Notes: generated by a model not told the origin, from the letters alone. A stretch of DNA of 64,000 nucleotides from Calonectria ilicicola (GCA_020809705.1 CP085835.1:4108401-4172400), one strand, 5' to 3'. Positions 34,306-46,490 are shown, numbered from the stretch's first letter. Program-made: numbers and translations.

Positions 34306-34700
34306 TGTAACGGTCTGGTCAATTCCCAACTTGATGAACCAATCAGAACGAAGGGTTTATTGTTGGCAGGATGGTTAGGCGCGTTATGGTAAATAGAGCA
34401 ATGGAAGTGTTACGTTAGGTAATAGTCAATCGCAATTGAGGTAACCAAGTTGTATTGAAAGCTGGCTAGTATCGGCCATAAGGGCGGATTCTAACCTGTC
34501 TATATACTATTATCGTAGTAGGCGCTCACTGTGTTGGTTCTATCTAAGTATTGGTGATCGGATGGGTGATCACAGGGTGATCACCAACATTATGGGTGAT
34601 CGCGAGTGAGCGCTTCCTTATTGGTTGGTGTGGGGCTATAGGGTAGGTAGGTGTTAGTTCTGCCGTCGTAGACCGCCTAGGCGTGTCATGGGTCATAACA
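34306..34700 (-). repeat. 3' LTR of young Gypsy element
   Basis: 395 bp; plus-strand ends TGTAACGG ... GTCATAACA. By eye identical to 40813-41207. Contains a palindromic cluster of gtgatcac-like words (near 34566-34600). It could also serve as promoter for the plus-strand ORF starting 97 bp downstream. Confidence 0.93.
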
Positions 34701-34716
34701 CGATGTCCCCCCTCTG
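34701..34716 (-). other. Polypurine tract of young Gypsy element
   Basis: On the minus strand the bases directly before the 3' LTR read cagaggggggacatcg, a purine-rich run suited to priming plus-strand DNA synthesis. The old element has aaaaaggagata at the same place. Confidence 0.6.
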
Positions 34717-34796
34717 TTGGTCTTGTCCTCAAGGCCCGTTAGTTCGACCTTGTGTGTGAGTTTCCCCATTTTTAACCTTCAAAATATTTTCTAATT

Positions 34797-35417
34797 ATGC
34801 CTCGTGGTCCAGGTGATTCCAAACAGCGTCTTCGTGCCAAGGCCCGAGCTCAGCTTATTAACTCAACGGGTTTTGAAATCATGCCGTGTTCATTCTGTTC
34901 CTCTAAGGGTTTGCGATGCAAGATGTTGCCGGATTCTGGTGACCGTTGCGGCGAGTGCACTCGTCGTGGTAGGACCTGTGATGCTTCAGAGGCGTCTTTG
35001 GCTGCGTGTGCGTCATTTTATGGTGGTGAATGTGGTTGGTTGCTGACTTTGGTAGTAAACCGGATAAATCGGGAGTCCGATCGTTTGGATATAGAGGAAG
35101 AGGTCGCTGAGGAGGAGTTCCTTCGTGTACAAGCGGAGGCGCTTGCGGCTCAGGCCAAGGTTCAGGAATCCTTGAACCGTTTATCCCGTCTTCGTCGTCA
35201 GAAACGTCAACTCAAGACGAAGGGTGTGGAGATGGTGCGTCGTGGGCTTTCTTCTTTGGATGAGTTGGAAGAGGCGGATCGGGTAGAGTCGGAAGCCGTT
35301 GTTCAGGCGCAGTCTTTAGGGGCAGTGGATGTTATCGATTGGAACGCTGTTGACCTCGATGGTTTGCTTGGCGTTGTGTCCTCAGGAACGCTTCCAGCAG
35401 CTTCGAGCAGTGCGTGA
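34797..35417 (+). CDS. Antisense ORF in Gypsy element with Zn2Cys6-like cluster
   Basis: A 206-residue frame runs opposite to gag-pol, between the 3' LTR and the pol end, overlapping pol by 86 bp. Six cysteines from MPCSFC to TCD have spacing CX2CX6CX9CX2CX6C, that of the GAL4-type zinc cluster. A long acidic/basic coiled coil follows (RLDIEEEVAEEEF, RLSRLRRQKRQL) and then the motif RRGLSSLDELEEAD. The ATG lies 97 bp after the LTR, so LTR-driven antisense transcription is plausible. A decayed counterpart with the same cysteine spacing lies at the same place in the old element (46456-46990). I recall similar predicted proteins in many ascomycete genomes; the function is unknown. Confidence 0.75.
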   Translation: MPRGPGDSKQRLRAKARAQLINSTGFEIMPCSFCSSKGLRCKMLPDSGDRCGECTRRGRTCDASEASLAACASFYGGECGWLLTLVVNRINRESDRLDIEEEVAEEEFLRVQAEALAAQAKVQESLNRLSRLRRQKRQLKTKGVEMVRRGLSSLDELEEADRVESEAVVQAQSLGAVDVIDWNAVDLDGLLGVVSSGTLPAASSSA

Positions 35418-38400
35418 GATGTTTCGCGGGTTCCCATGTTGTTTCTTTATAGCCTTTCCATTTAATTTCAAATTTCCCGTCTTCTTCTCTCCTTTGTAGG
35501 ATTTTTTCGACTTCCCACTGATCTTCTGGGTTTTCTATTTGTGGTTTGTAGCTGGGTCCTGTATTGACTTGGATGCCGTCACCGGGTTCTAGCAGTGAAA
35601 TGTGGAAGATAGGGTGCACTTTAATGTTGTCTGGGAGGTCGAGTTCATAGTTGTTTTCTGATATTTTTCTTTTAATGGGGTATGGTCCAATCTGCGTGAA
35701 GTCGATTTTTTTGTTTTGTCTTTTTGTTGCAAGATTTTTTGTTGCTAGGTAGACCATGTCTCCCTCCGAAAAGGTTGGTCCCTTCAGCCTTTTGAGGTTG
35801 TAATGTCTCTTCATGATGTTACGGACGAACTCAAGTTCTGTCTTCATTTCTTCATGTAATTTTCTTAGATCATCTGACTTGATCATAGCTTTTGCTTGGA
35901 TTGTGCCTTCTAAGGGGCTCGGTAAGCATCTGGTGTGAAGCCAAAATTGGCTTTTGCTGGTGTTGTCTTAATGCTGTGATTGTAGGATGTGTTATGTGCT
36001 AGCTGTGCGATAGGTAACTTTTCTACCCAGTCGGTTTGTTCGTAGTTAATGTAGCATCGTAGATATTGCTCAATTTCCTGGTTTTGGCGTTCGGTTTGTC
36101 CGTCTGTTTGGGGGTGGAAAGCTGTGCTTAGCTTGTGGTTTAACCCCATTAAGGACATCAGGCTTTGCCAAAACTTAGATGCAAATGGTTGTCCTCTATC
36201 CGATATGATTTCGGTTGGTAGGCCGTGTATAGCGACTATATGTCGAAAGAAAAGGTAGGCGAATTGTTCTTCTTTTGTTGCTTTATTATATGGGAGATAA
36301 TATGCTGCTTTCGTGAAGCGATCAACAATAACGAAAATACTATCATAGTATACTCCTGTAGCAGGGTCTGCTGACAAGGGGAGGTTGGTAATAAAGTCCA
36401 TTGTGATTGAGTCCCATGGTCGTTGTGCGACAGGGGATGGTTGCAATAATCCGTATGGTTTGTGTCTTGGTTTTTGGAGTGTCGACATAGGCTGCATTCC
36501 TTACATACTTGTTCAACTTTCTTTTTCATCTTACTAAAGGAAAATGTCTGTTTGACTCGTTCAAGGGTTTTGTTGATGCCTTTGTGGCCATGCAAGGGGT
36601 GTTCGTGAATGTCCCTTATTAACTCCATTTGGTGTTCTTCTGGCACTTGTAGGTAGTCCGTTTTTCTTCTTCTGGAAGTGCTAGATTGTATTCTTCGATT
36701 TTCCTTAGTAGTGGATTGCCCTGTTCCACTCGTTGTGTGGGTATTTCCGCAGTAGTGGTTCTGGTTGCACGCGGCAATCCTCCTATTCTCATAGCGGCGA
36801 TTATTTTCTTTGTTTCTATTGTCATTCCACTGATTGGGGCTTGTTCTAGTCCTCCGTTGGTGTTGTAGATCAATAGTTTTTCTTGTGTTTTTGGTTTTTC
36901 TGTGTTGTAGTCAGGTCGGCGGCTGATCGCATCGGCGCGGCCATTCTCAGTTCCTTTAACATGAACGATTTGATAGTCGAATTCGGATAGGTATTCTGCA
37001 TATCGTAGTTGCCTTCCACTGAGTTTTTGAGTGGTTGCGAAGTAGGCAATGTTTTTATGGTCGGTGTATACTGTGATTTTGTGGTTGCTTCCTAAAAGGT
37101 ATTGTCGGAATTCTTTGAAAGCGTTGACAATAGCAAGGAATTCTTTATCGTAGATGGGGTAGTTTAGCTCAGGGCCATGTAGCTTATGCGAGTAGAATGC
37201 TATAGGATGTAGGTTTCCTTGTTCATCTCGTTGTCCGATCTGGGCCCCTAGGGCGAAGTCCGATGCATCGGTTTCTAGCTCTATAGGCTTATCAGGGTCG
37301 AACATTGCAAGGATGGGTTCTTCTAAAATAGCATTTTTTATGGCTTCGAATGATTGTTGTGCTTTATTTCCCCATCGAAAGGTAATTCCTTTCTTAGTTA
37401 GTTCTGTCATGCCTGAGGCGATTTTACTAAATCCCTTAATGAATCTTCGGTAATAGTTAGCAAATCCGAGGAAGGCTTGTACTTCCTTCACATTAGTAGG
37501 TTCCTTCCAATCTTTTACTGCAGCAACTTTCTTTGGGTCCATGCGAATTTCGTTAGGGCTGATAATGTGTCCTAGAAATTCTACTTCTTGAGTGTGGAAC
37601 TTGCTTTTTCTGGTTCAACCAGGAGTTTGGCGTCTTGGAGGGCTTTTAAGACCTTATGAACGTGTTCTTCATGTTCTTCCTCGTTTTTGGAGAAGATGAG
37701 GATATCGTCCAGGTAGCAGACAACAAAGATATCTAAGTGTTCTCGTAATACATTGGTTATCATTCGCTGAAATGATGCCGGTGCATTTGTGAGTCCAAAA
37801 GGCATAACTAGGTATTCAAACAGTCCAAACTTAGTTCGGAAAGCGGTTTTCCATTCATGTCCTTCTTTAATGCGAATAAGATTGTATGCTCCTTTAAGAT
37901 CCAGTGCAGTAAAGATGTTGGCTCCATGAAGGCGATCCTTCATTTCATTAATCAATGGTAGTGGAGTGCGATCTTTAATGGTGATATCGTTGAGCTGTCG
38001 GTAGTCCACGACGAGGCGTAGCTTCCCGTTTTTCTTAGGCACAAACATGACAGGGTAACCAGCTTCGGAGTTTGAAATACGGATATATCCCTTTTTGAGC
38101 ATATCTTGGATGTATTCCTTCAGGGTATCAAGCTCGATTTGGTTGAGATTATAAATAGGGTAAAATCGGGTGTTGGATCCGTCTTTAAGGACGATTTCGT
38201 GATCCCACTGGCTAAACTCAGGTAGTCCAGTGTCTAGTTCTTCTGCGAAGAGCTTTTCATAGATTCGGTACTGTGGGGGTACATTGTGCAGTCTGTCTGT
38301 TTCTGCTTCAGCCTTCATTTCTTTGAGGCTTTTATCGATTTGTTGGAACTGTGTTCTAAGGCAGGCGATCGTTCGTTGTCTTTGCCTTTTCTGACCGTTC

Positions 38401-38990
38401 TTGTGTTTATGTTTTGTTCCTTTGGGTGGCGAAGATTCTCCTTCGCTCATGTCTCCTGCTTGGTCAGGGCTAGGAGTTCGAGATCTCTCATCGTGTTTTA
38501 TGGAAATATCGCTGGCTGCATCATACTCCTCGGGTATTTGCACCTGGCCAGTACGCCAGCAGATATTAGGGTTGTATCGGTATAACCATGGGTACCCTAA
38601 AACTAGGTCGTGTTGTCCGATATCAACAATATCGAAGGTTATTCCTTGGTTCTTTCCTTCAACGAAGACTTTCAGGTGATCAATCTTTTTGTCTATAATA
38701 CCGTTGTTATATCCAAAGGGTGTTCCTTCTATATTGATGATTTCGTACGGGTCGACTTTCGTTGTCCATGGTAGCTGAAGTTCGTTAACTACTCGAGGAT
38801 TCACGTAGTTTCGCTCAGCTCCGCTATCCACCATAGCGTTACACCACTTCCCTTTAATCCTTACTTCTATTTCTAATCGTCGTCGGGGTTGCTCTTTAGT
38901 TGTAGAGTATAGAGCTTTTTTAGGGAGTTCTTTCGGTAACTCCGGGGGTCGTTGCCCTAGCCGCTCCTGCTGCTCTTCTACAGGGGGCTC
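35332..38990 (-). pseudogene. pol: Young Gypsy pol polyprotein with four 1-bp gaps
   Basis: Domains in order: aspartic protease (MVDSGAERNYVN, near 38830), reverse transcriptase (RLVVDYRQL, YLDDILIF), RNase H (ETDASDFALGAQ, YTDHKNI), integrase zinc motif HHCC (HGHKGINKTL ... CKECSLC) and core (TMDFITNLP, ISDRGQPFAS, HPQTDGQTER), ending in a chromodomain (WEVEKILQRREE, KWKGYKETTWEPAKHL). The frame breaks at 37605-37609, 36661-36665, 36471-36475 and 35912-35913; each is a homopolymer one base shorter than the old copy implies. Restoring nothing, the element is coding-defective as assembled, but these may be sequencing errors. Pol is joined to gag by a -1 shift at 38981-38990. Confidence 0.88.
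38978..38990 (-). promoter_or_regulatory. Probable gag-pol -1 frameshift site
   Basis: Minus strand gagCCCCCtgtag: gag stops at TAG while pol is open in the -1 frame through the C5 run. The same agccccctgtag is kept unchanged in the RIP-ruined old copy near 42882-42893, so the offset is not a recent mutation. Confidence 0.55.
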
Positions 38991-40759
38991 CGCTCGTTTT
39001 TTGGTTTTGTTCGGTGCCAGGCCATTGCTTTATCTATCATGTGGATATCGCATTTGGGGTCTTGACATTCATTCCAGGGCAGCTCGCTGCAATCGGGGAA
39101 CTCAGGCTCACCTGGTTCCAACATAGTGAACTGGTAGTGGGGGTTTCTTCCCGTTACTTCGTGTCGGTCGAAGTGTCTCCCATAGGCGCGGTGGATGACC
39201 ACGTCTTCTACCCTAATGGGAAAGCATGCTGCATGCTGCTTTTGTTCCATGTGTTGGAGGCAGTCGTGGTCGTAGCAGCTTACCCATGAGATGTTCTTAT
39301 GTTCTTCGTGTACCGTGTTTAGTCTAGGGTCATCCTCCTTATGTTGGATAGGTCGGGGGTCGCGGTTTCCTGGTTGCCATTCGCTTCGCGCAAGTAGGAA
39401 GACTTTGTCTCCGTCCCACGAGGGTTCCCTGACTTGTTGGGCCATTCTTTTAATACTAGTTGTCCATTTCCTGTTTCCATTTTCGTCATAAGTGCAGGTA
39501 TCCCACCATGCTGGTGCTTTGTCGGTATACACATCTAGGATGGATGCAGGGATTCCTATCTTCTTGGCTCGTTCCAACCATTCGTGGGGAAGGCAGGACT
39601 GGCCTTCTTGTCGGGTTGACCATGCTTTTCGGATGGCTTCATCGATTTCTTGTTGCGGAGTGAGTTTTACCTTGCGCAACTCATGGTTTTCCGTACATTG
39701 CTTAACTATGGTGGTTGGTTCATGTTTCTTAATGACAGCAAGAACAACTTTTCCTGTGGTATCCTCTTTTCCTTCTGGTACCGGGGTCCATTGAGTTTTC
39801 ATAGTGTTGAGTTGTTTCTGTCCTTCTGGTATGGGTTTGAACTGATTTCCTGTTTTCGGGGAGCGGCATTCGAAGGATTTATGTCCTTTTTTCCCGCAGT
39901 TGAAGCAGGTAATCTTACTTTTGTCATACCCCTGGGTGGCGCCGAGTTCCATTGGCCCTGAATGAGTCCCGTGTGCGGTGCTTTGTTGCTTATTCTGGGT
40001 TTTTCCTTTATTCGGGATATATGGGTTTTTGTTATCTCGGGCGCGTTCCTTGCGTCGGTTAAATTGTCTTTCGTCGATCTTGACAGCACTTTTGATATAC
40101 TCCGAGAGTTTTTCTGGCCGGTCTTCTTTATAGATTTCGTCCTTGACTTCGCCCTTCAGGCCTCTATAGTAGAGTTCCATTAGTGCGTCGTCATCCCAGG
40201 CTGTTCGTGCTGCAATCCTTTTGAACTCGGCCGAATACTGGCTGCAGGATTTTGTTTGTTTAAGTTCGTATAACTGGTTTACAGCTTGTTGTTCCATATC
40301 GATCGTGCCGAAATTGTCTTTAATAGCGGTTTCGAAATGTTCCCAGTCTCTGAAGATCTCTCGGGTCTCTTCATTTTGGTCGGCGTCGTCCTCGTTTTCC
40401 AGATAGTCTCTCATGATGGGTTCAAACCATACTCCTGCGTCTCCTTGGAGGAGGGTTTTGGTGTATAGTACCTGGGCTTCGGGGGTTGCAAGTCGCGTTG
40501 GGAAAAAGCGGAAGTATCCCTTCATTCGGGTGAGGAAGGGGACTACATCGGCAGCCTTTCCTAGGAAGGGCTCTGGGACCGGGGGTCTCAGAATTTCACC
40601 AATGTCTTTACCCTTGTTTCCTTCAACCGTGGTGGTTCCGGCTTTTTCTGCTTTAAGTTGTGCTTGTGCATCTGCGAGTTTCTTCTTAACCTGCTGCAGT
40701 TCCGTAGTCAACTCGGCGTTGCTAGGAGGAGCAGTGGCGGCGGGGTTCTTTCCGGACAT
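38978..40759 (-). CDS. gag: Gag protein of young Gypsy element
   Basis: 593 residues from ATG at 40759. An N-terminal coiled coil (ELTTELQQVKKKLADAQAQL) precedes a capsid-like domain (DWEHFETAIKDNFG, YSAEFKRIAART) and one CCHC zinc knuckle, CFNCGKKGHKSFEC. The C-terminal 250 residues are an acidic extension with further histidines. It packages the element RNA into virus-like particles. The frame ends in TAG at 38980-38978, inside the stretch where pol continues in the -1 frame. No lesions, unlike pol. Confidence 0.9.
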   Translation of the reverse strand: MSGKNPAATAPPSNAELTTELQQVKKKLADAQAQLKAEKAGTTTVEGNKGKDIGEILRPPVPEPFLGKAADVVPFLTRMKGYFRFFPTRLATPEAQVLYTKTLLQGDAGVWFEPIMRDYLENEDDADQNEETREIFRDWEHFETAIKDNFGTIDMEQQAVNQLYELKQTKSCSQYSAEFKRIAARTAWDDDALMELYYRGLKGEVKDEIYKEDRPEKLSEYIKSAVKIDERQFNRRKERARDNKNPYIPNKGKTQNKQQSTAHGTHSGPMELGATQGYDKSKITCFNCGKKGHKSFECRSPKTGNQFKPIPEGQKQLNTMKTQWTPVPEGKEDTTGKVVLAVIKKHEPTTIVKQCTENHELRKVKLTPQQEIDEAIRKAWSTRQEGQSCLPHEWLERAKKIGIPASILDVYTDKAPAWWDTCTYDENGNRKWTTSIKRMAQQVREPSWDGDKVFLLARSEWQPGNRDPRPIQHKEDDPRLNTVHEEHKNISWVSCYDHDCLQHMEQKQHAACFPIRVEDVVIHRAYGRHFDRHEVTGRNPHYQFTMLEPGEPEFPDCSELPWNECQDPKCDIHMIDKAMAWHRTKPKNERSPL

Positions 40760-40812
40760 TGTTATTGCTCAATTGTTGACGCGGGTAACCAACTGAACAA
40801 GAGCTTTCAACG

Positions 40813-41207
40813 TGTAACGGTCTGGTCAATTCCCAACTTGATGAACCAATCAGAACGAAGGGTTTATTGTTGGCAGGATGGTTAGGCGCGTTATGGTAAA
40901 TAGAGCAATGGAAGTGTTACGTTAGGTAATAGTCAATCGCAATTGAGGTAACCAAGTTGTATTGAAAGCTGGCTAGTATCGGCCATAAGGGCGGATTCTA
41001 ACCTGTCTATATACTATTATCGTAGTAGGCGCTCACTGTGTTGGTTCTATCTAAGTATTGGTGATCGGATGGGTGATCACAGGGTGATCACCAACATTAT
41101 GGGTGATCGCGAGTGAGCGCTTCCTTATTGGTTGGTGTGGGGCTATAGGGTAGGTAGGTGTTAGTTCTGCCGTCGTAGACCGCCTAGGCGTGTCATGGGT
41201 CATAACA
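40813..41207 (-). repeat. 5' LTR of young Gypsy element
   Basis: 395 bp, indistinguishable from 34306-34700. The bases following it in the element sense (cgttgaaagctcttg) do not start with TGG, so a standard tRNA primer site is not evident. Confidence 0.93.
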
Positions 41208-41212
41208 ATAAC

Positions 41213-42893
41213 TTAAAGTAGAAAAAGCTGGAACTACTATAGTCAAAGGAAATAAGGGTAAAGATATTGGTGAAATTCTAAGACCTCCGGTCCTAGAGCC
41301 CTTTTTAGAAAAGGCTACCAATATAATCCCCTTCCTCACCCAAATAAAGGAATACTTCCACTTTTTCCTAATACAACTTACAACCCCTAAAGCCCAAGTA
41401 CTATACACCAAAACCCTCCTCTAAAAAGATATAGAAGTATAATTTAAACCTATTATAAGAGATTATCTAAAAAATAAGAATAATACTAATTAAAATAAAG
41501 AAACCTAAAAGATCTTTAAAGATTAAAAATATTTTAAAATTATTATTAAAAATAATTTTAGTATAATAGATATAGAATAATAAATTATAAACTAATTATA
41601 TAAACTTAAATAAACAAAATCCTATAGCCAGTATTCGGCCAAGTTTAAAAGGATTATAGCACAAATAGCCTAGGATAATAATATACTAATGGAACTCTAC
41701 TATAAAGACCTAAAGAGCAAAGTTAAGAATAAAATCTATAAGAAAGACTAATTAAAGAAACTCTTAGAATATATTAAAAGTATTATTAAAATTAATAAAA
41801 AACAATTTAACCAATGCAAAGAACACACCCAAAATAATAAAAACCTATATATCCTAAATAAAGGAAAAACCCAAAACAAGCAATAAAGCACTGTATATAA
41901 GACTCATTCAGGACCAATGGAACTTAACGCTACCTAGGGGTATAATAAAAGTAAGATTACCTATTTTAATTATAAAAAAAAAGGATATAAATCCTTTAAA
42001 TGCCGCTCCTTAAAAATAGGAAATTAGTTCAAACCTATACTAGAAGGACAAAAACAACTCAACATTATAAAAACTCAATAGACCCTAGTACCAAAAGGAA
42101 AAGAGAATACCACAGGAAAAGTTGTTTTTACTATTATTAAGAAATATAAACCAACTATTATAATTAAGTAATATATAAAAAACTATAAGTTACATAAAGT
42201 AAAACTCACTCCACAACAAGAAATCGATAAAGCTATCCGAAAAGTATAATCAACCTAATAAAAAGGCTAGTCCTACCTTCCCTACAAATAATTAAAACAA
42301 GCCAAGAAGATAAAAATCCCTATATCTATCCTAGATATATATACTAACAAAGCACCAATATAGTAGAATACCTATACTTATAACAAAAACAGAAATAGGA
42401 AATAGATAATAAGTATTAAAAGAATGACCTAATAAATTAAGGAACCCTTATAGAACAAAAACAAAGTCTTTCTACTTACACAAAGCAAATAACAACCAGG
42501 AAACCACAACCCCCAACCTATCTAATATAAAAAGAATAACCCTAAATTAAATACAGCATACAAAGAACATAAGAACATCTTATAAATAAGCTACTATAAT
42601 CACAACTACCTTTAGCATATAAAACAAAAGTAATATACAATATACTTCCCTATTAAGATAAAAGACATAATTATCCACCACACCTATAAAAGATACTTCA
42701 ACCAACACAAAATAATAGGAAGAAACCCCTACTACTAGTTCACTATATTAGAACCAGGTAAGCCTAAGTTCCCCAATTACAGCAAGCTACCCTAGAACAA
42801 ATATCAAGACCCCAAATACAATATCCATATAGTAAATAAAGTAATAGCCTAATATTAAATAAAACCAAAAAACAAACAAAGCCCCCTGTAGAA
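41213..42893 (+). pseudogene. gag: Old Gypsy gag, RIP-ruined
   Basis: Aligns in frame with the young gag: the run around 41261-41400 matches the KDIGEILRPPV and YFRFF part of the young protein, and 41960-42010 is the zinc knuckle with Cys codons turned into Tyr/stop-type codons. Dozens of CAA/CAG/TGG codons have become TAA/TAG. The first 100 codons lie before the young insertion (34200-34305). It ends at the conserved C5 run and TAG. Confidence 0.85.
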
Positions 42894-45800
42894 GAGCAAT
42901 AGAAGCAGCTAAAGTAACAACTCCTAGAATTATTAAAAGAACTCCCTAAAAAAGCTCTATACTCTACAACTAAAAAGCAACCCTAACAACAATTAAAAAT
43001 AAAAGTAAGAATTAAAAGAAAGTAATATAACACTATAATAGATAGCAAAGCTAAGCAAAACTACATAAATCCTCAAGTAATCAACAAACTTCAACTACCA
43101 TGGACAATAAAAATCAACCCATACAAAATCATCAATATAAAAGGAACACCCTTTGGATATAACAACGGTATTATAAACAAAAAGATTAATTATCTAAAAA
43201 TCTTTATTAAAGAAAAGAACCAAGGAATAACCTTCAATATTATTAATATCAAACAACACAACCTAGTTTTAAAGTACCCATAATTATACCAATACAACCC
43301 TAATATCTACTAGCGTACTAGCCAGGTATAAATACCTAAGGAGTATAATATAACTAGTAATATTTTTATAAAACACAATAAGAGATCTCGAACTCCTAGC
43401 CCTAACCAAGTAGGAGATATAAGTGAAGGAGAATCTTCACTACCTAAAGAAATAAAATATAAATATAAGAACAATTAAAAAAGGTAAAAACAACAAACAA
43501 TCACCTACTTTAGAACATAATTCCAATAAATTAATAAAAGCCTCAAAAAAATAAAGACTAAAGCAGAAACAAATAGACTACACAATATACCCCCATAATA
43601 CCAAATCTACAAAAAGCTCTTCATAGAAGAACTAAACACTAGACTATCTAAGTTTAGCCAATAGGATTATAAAATTGTCCTTAAAAATAAATCCAATACC
43701 TAGTTTTACCCTATTTATAATCTCAACTAAATTAAGCTTAATACCCTAAAGAAATACATCCAAGATATACTCAAAAAGAAATATATCTATATTTCAAACT
43801 CCAAAACTAATTACCCTATTATATTTATACCTAAGAAAAATAAAAAACTACACCTTATCATAAACTACTAATAGCTTAATAATATCACCATTAAAGATCG
43901 CACTCCACTACCATTAATTAATAAAATAAAAAATCACCTTTATAAAACTAATATCTTTACTACACTAAATCTTAAAGAAACATACAATCTTATTCATATT
44001 AAAGAAGAACATAAATAAAAAACCACTTTCCAAATTAAGTTTAAATTATTTAAATACCTAATTATACCTTTTGGACTTACAAATATACTAGTATCATTTT
44101 AGCAAATAATAACTAATATATTATAAGAACACTTAAACATCTTTATTATCTACTACCTAGATAATATCCTCATCTTCTCTAAAAACAAGAAAGAACATAA
44201 AGAACACATTCATAAGATCTTAAAAGCCCTCTAAGATACCAAACTCCTAATTAAACTAAAAAAAAGCAAGTTCTACACTCAAGAAGTAGAATTTCTAGAA
44301 CACATTATCAGCCCTAATAAAATTCATATGGACCTAAAGAAAGTTATTACAGTAAAGGATTGGAAGGAACCTACTAATATAAAGGAAGTATAAGCCTTCC
44401 TTGGATTTGCTAACTATTACTAAAGATTTATTAAAAGATTTAATAAAATTACCTTAAGCATAACAGAACTAATTAAAAAAGGAATTACCTTTCAATAAAG
44501 AAATAAAGCACAACAATCATTTAAAGCTATAAAAAATACTATTTTAGAAGAACCTATCCTTACAATATTTAACCCTAATAAACCTATAAAACTAGAAACC
44601 AATATATTAGACTTTATTCTAAGGGCCCAGATCGGACAATAAGATGAACAAGGAAACCTACATCCTATAGCATTCTACTTACATAAACTACACAGCCCTA
44701 AGCTAAACTACCCCATCTATAATAAAGAATTCCTTACTATTATCAATACTTTTAAAAAATTCTAATAATACCTTTTAAAAAACAACTATAAAATCATAAT
44801 ATACACCAACCATAAAAACATTACCTACTTCACAACTACTCAAAAACTTAGTAAAAGGTAACTATAATATACAAAATACCTATCCAAATTCAACTATTAA
44901 ATCATTCATATTAAAAAAACTAAAAACAACCATACCAATATAATCAGCCACTAACCCAACTATAACACAAAAAAACCAAAAACACAAGAAAAACTATTAA
45001 TCTACAACACTAATAAAGAACTAGAATAAGCCCCAATCAGTAGAATAATAATAGAAACAAAGAAAATAATCGCTATTATAAAAGTAAGAGGATTACTATA
45101 CACAACCAGAACCACTACTATAGAAATACTAATATAACAAGTGGAATAAAGCAATCCATTACTAAGAAAAATTAAAGAATATAATCTAGCACTTTTAAAA
45201 GAAAAAAAAACAGATTACCTATAAGTGCCAGAAGAATACCAAATAAAATTAATAAAAGACATTCACAAACACCCCTTATATAACCACAAAGATATTAATA
45301 AAACCCTTAAACAAATCAAATAGATATTCTCCTTTAATAAGATAAAAAAGAAAGTTAAACAAGTATATAAAAAATACAGCTTATATTAATACTTTAAAAA
45401 ACCAAAATATAAACTATATAGATTATTATAACCATCTCCTATTACATAATAACTATAGGATTTAATTATAATAAACTTTATTATTAACCTTCTTTTATCA
45501 ACAGACCCTACTATAGGAGTATATTATAATAGTATTTTTATTATTATTAATTACTTTATAAAAGTAATATATTACTTTCCTTATAATAAAGTAATAAAAG
45601 AGGAATAATTTACTTATTTTTTCTTTTAATATATAGTCATTATATACAGTCTACCAACCAAAATCATATCGGATAGAGAACAACTATTTACATCTAAGTT
45701 TTAGCAAAGCCTGATATCCTTAATGGGGTTAAACCATAAGCTAAGTATAGCCTTCTACCCCCAAATAGACAGATAAACCGAATGCCAAAACCAGGAAATT

Positions 45801-46490
45801 AAGCAATATCTACAATACTACATTAATTATAAATAAATCAATTAAATAGAAAAATTACCTATTATACAGCTAGTATATAATATATTTTACAATTATAATA
45901 TTAAAACAACACCAGCAAAAGCCAACTTTAACTTTACACTAAACGCTTACTAAGCCCTTTTAGAAGGTATAATTTAAGTAAAAGTTATAATTAAGTTAAA
46001 TAATTTAAGAAAATTATATAAAAAAATGAAGATAGAACTTAAGTTCGTCCATAACATAATAAAAAGACATTATAACCTAAAAAGGCTAAAGGGACTATCC
46101 TTCTTAAAGGGAGATATAGTCTACCTAGCAACAAAAAATCTTATAACAAAAAAACAAAACAAAAAAATCAACTTTACATAGATTAAACTATACCCTATTA
46201 AAAGAAAAATATTAAAAAACAACTATAAACTCAACCTCCCAGACAACATTAAAGTTCACCCTATCTTCCACATTTCACTACTAGAACCTAATAATAGCAT
46301 CCAAGTCAATATAGAATCTAACTACAAACTACAAATAGAAAATCCAGAAGATCAATAGGAAATCAAAAAAATCCTATAAAGGAAAGAAGAAAATAGGAAA
46401 TTCAAAATTAAATAAAAAAACTATAAAGAAATAACCTAAGAACCCGCCAAACACCTTATACATTGTTCAAAGATACTAGAAGTATTCCTC
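42894..46490 (+). pseudogene. pol: Old Gypsy pol, RIP-ruined
   Basis: Recognisable, with many stops, as protease (near 43030), RT (near 43850-44170, with the YLDD site now reading YLDN near 44153), RNase H (near 44600-44830), integrase (near 45250-45850) and chromodomain (near 46340-46460). At the four places where the young pol is out of frame, this copy has one more base in the run, which identifies the young copy as the one that lost bases. Confidence 0.85.

Larger units (their letters stand above)
34306..41207 (-). mobile_element. Young Gypsy/chromovirus LTR retrotransposon, near-intact
   Basis: 6902 bp bounded by two 395-bp LTRs that look identical base for base, with TSD ataac at 34301-34305 and 41208-41212. 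It sits in the gag region of the old element in the opposite orientation. Coding order on the minus strand is gag, then pol (protease, RT, RNase H, integrase, chromodomain), which defines a Ty3/Gypsy chromovirus. There is a purine-rich tract just before the 3' LTR. Base composition is normal, with no sign of RIP. Confidence 0.93.

Noticed and set aside
38286..40885. Several plus-strand ORFs of 60-130 codons opposite gag-pol
   Set aside because: They are shadows of gag and pol, Cys/Phe/Ser-rich from reversed Lys/Glu codons, and unlike the 34797 ORF they are not preserved as a motif-bearing protein in the old copy.
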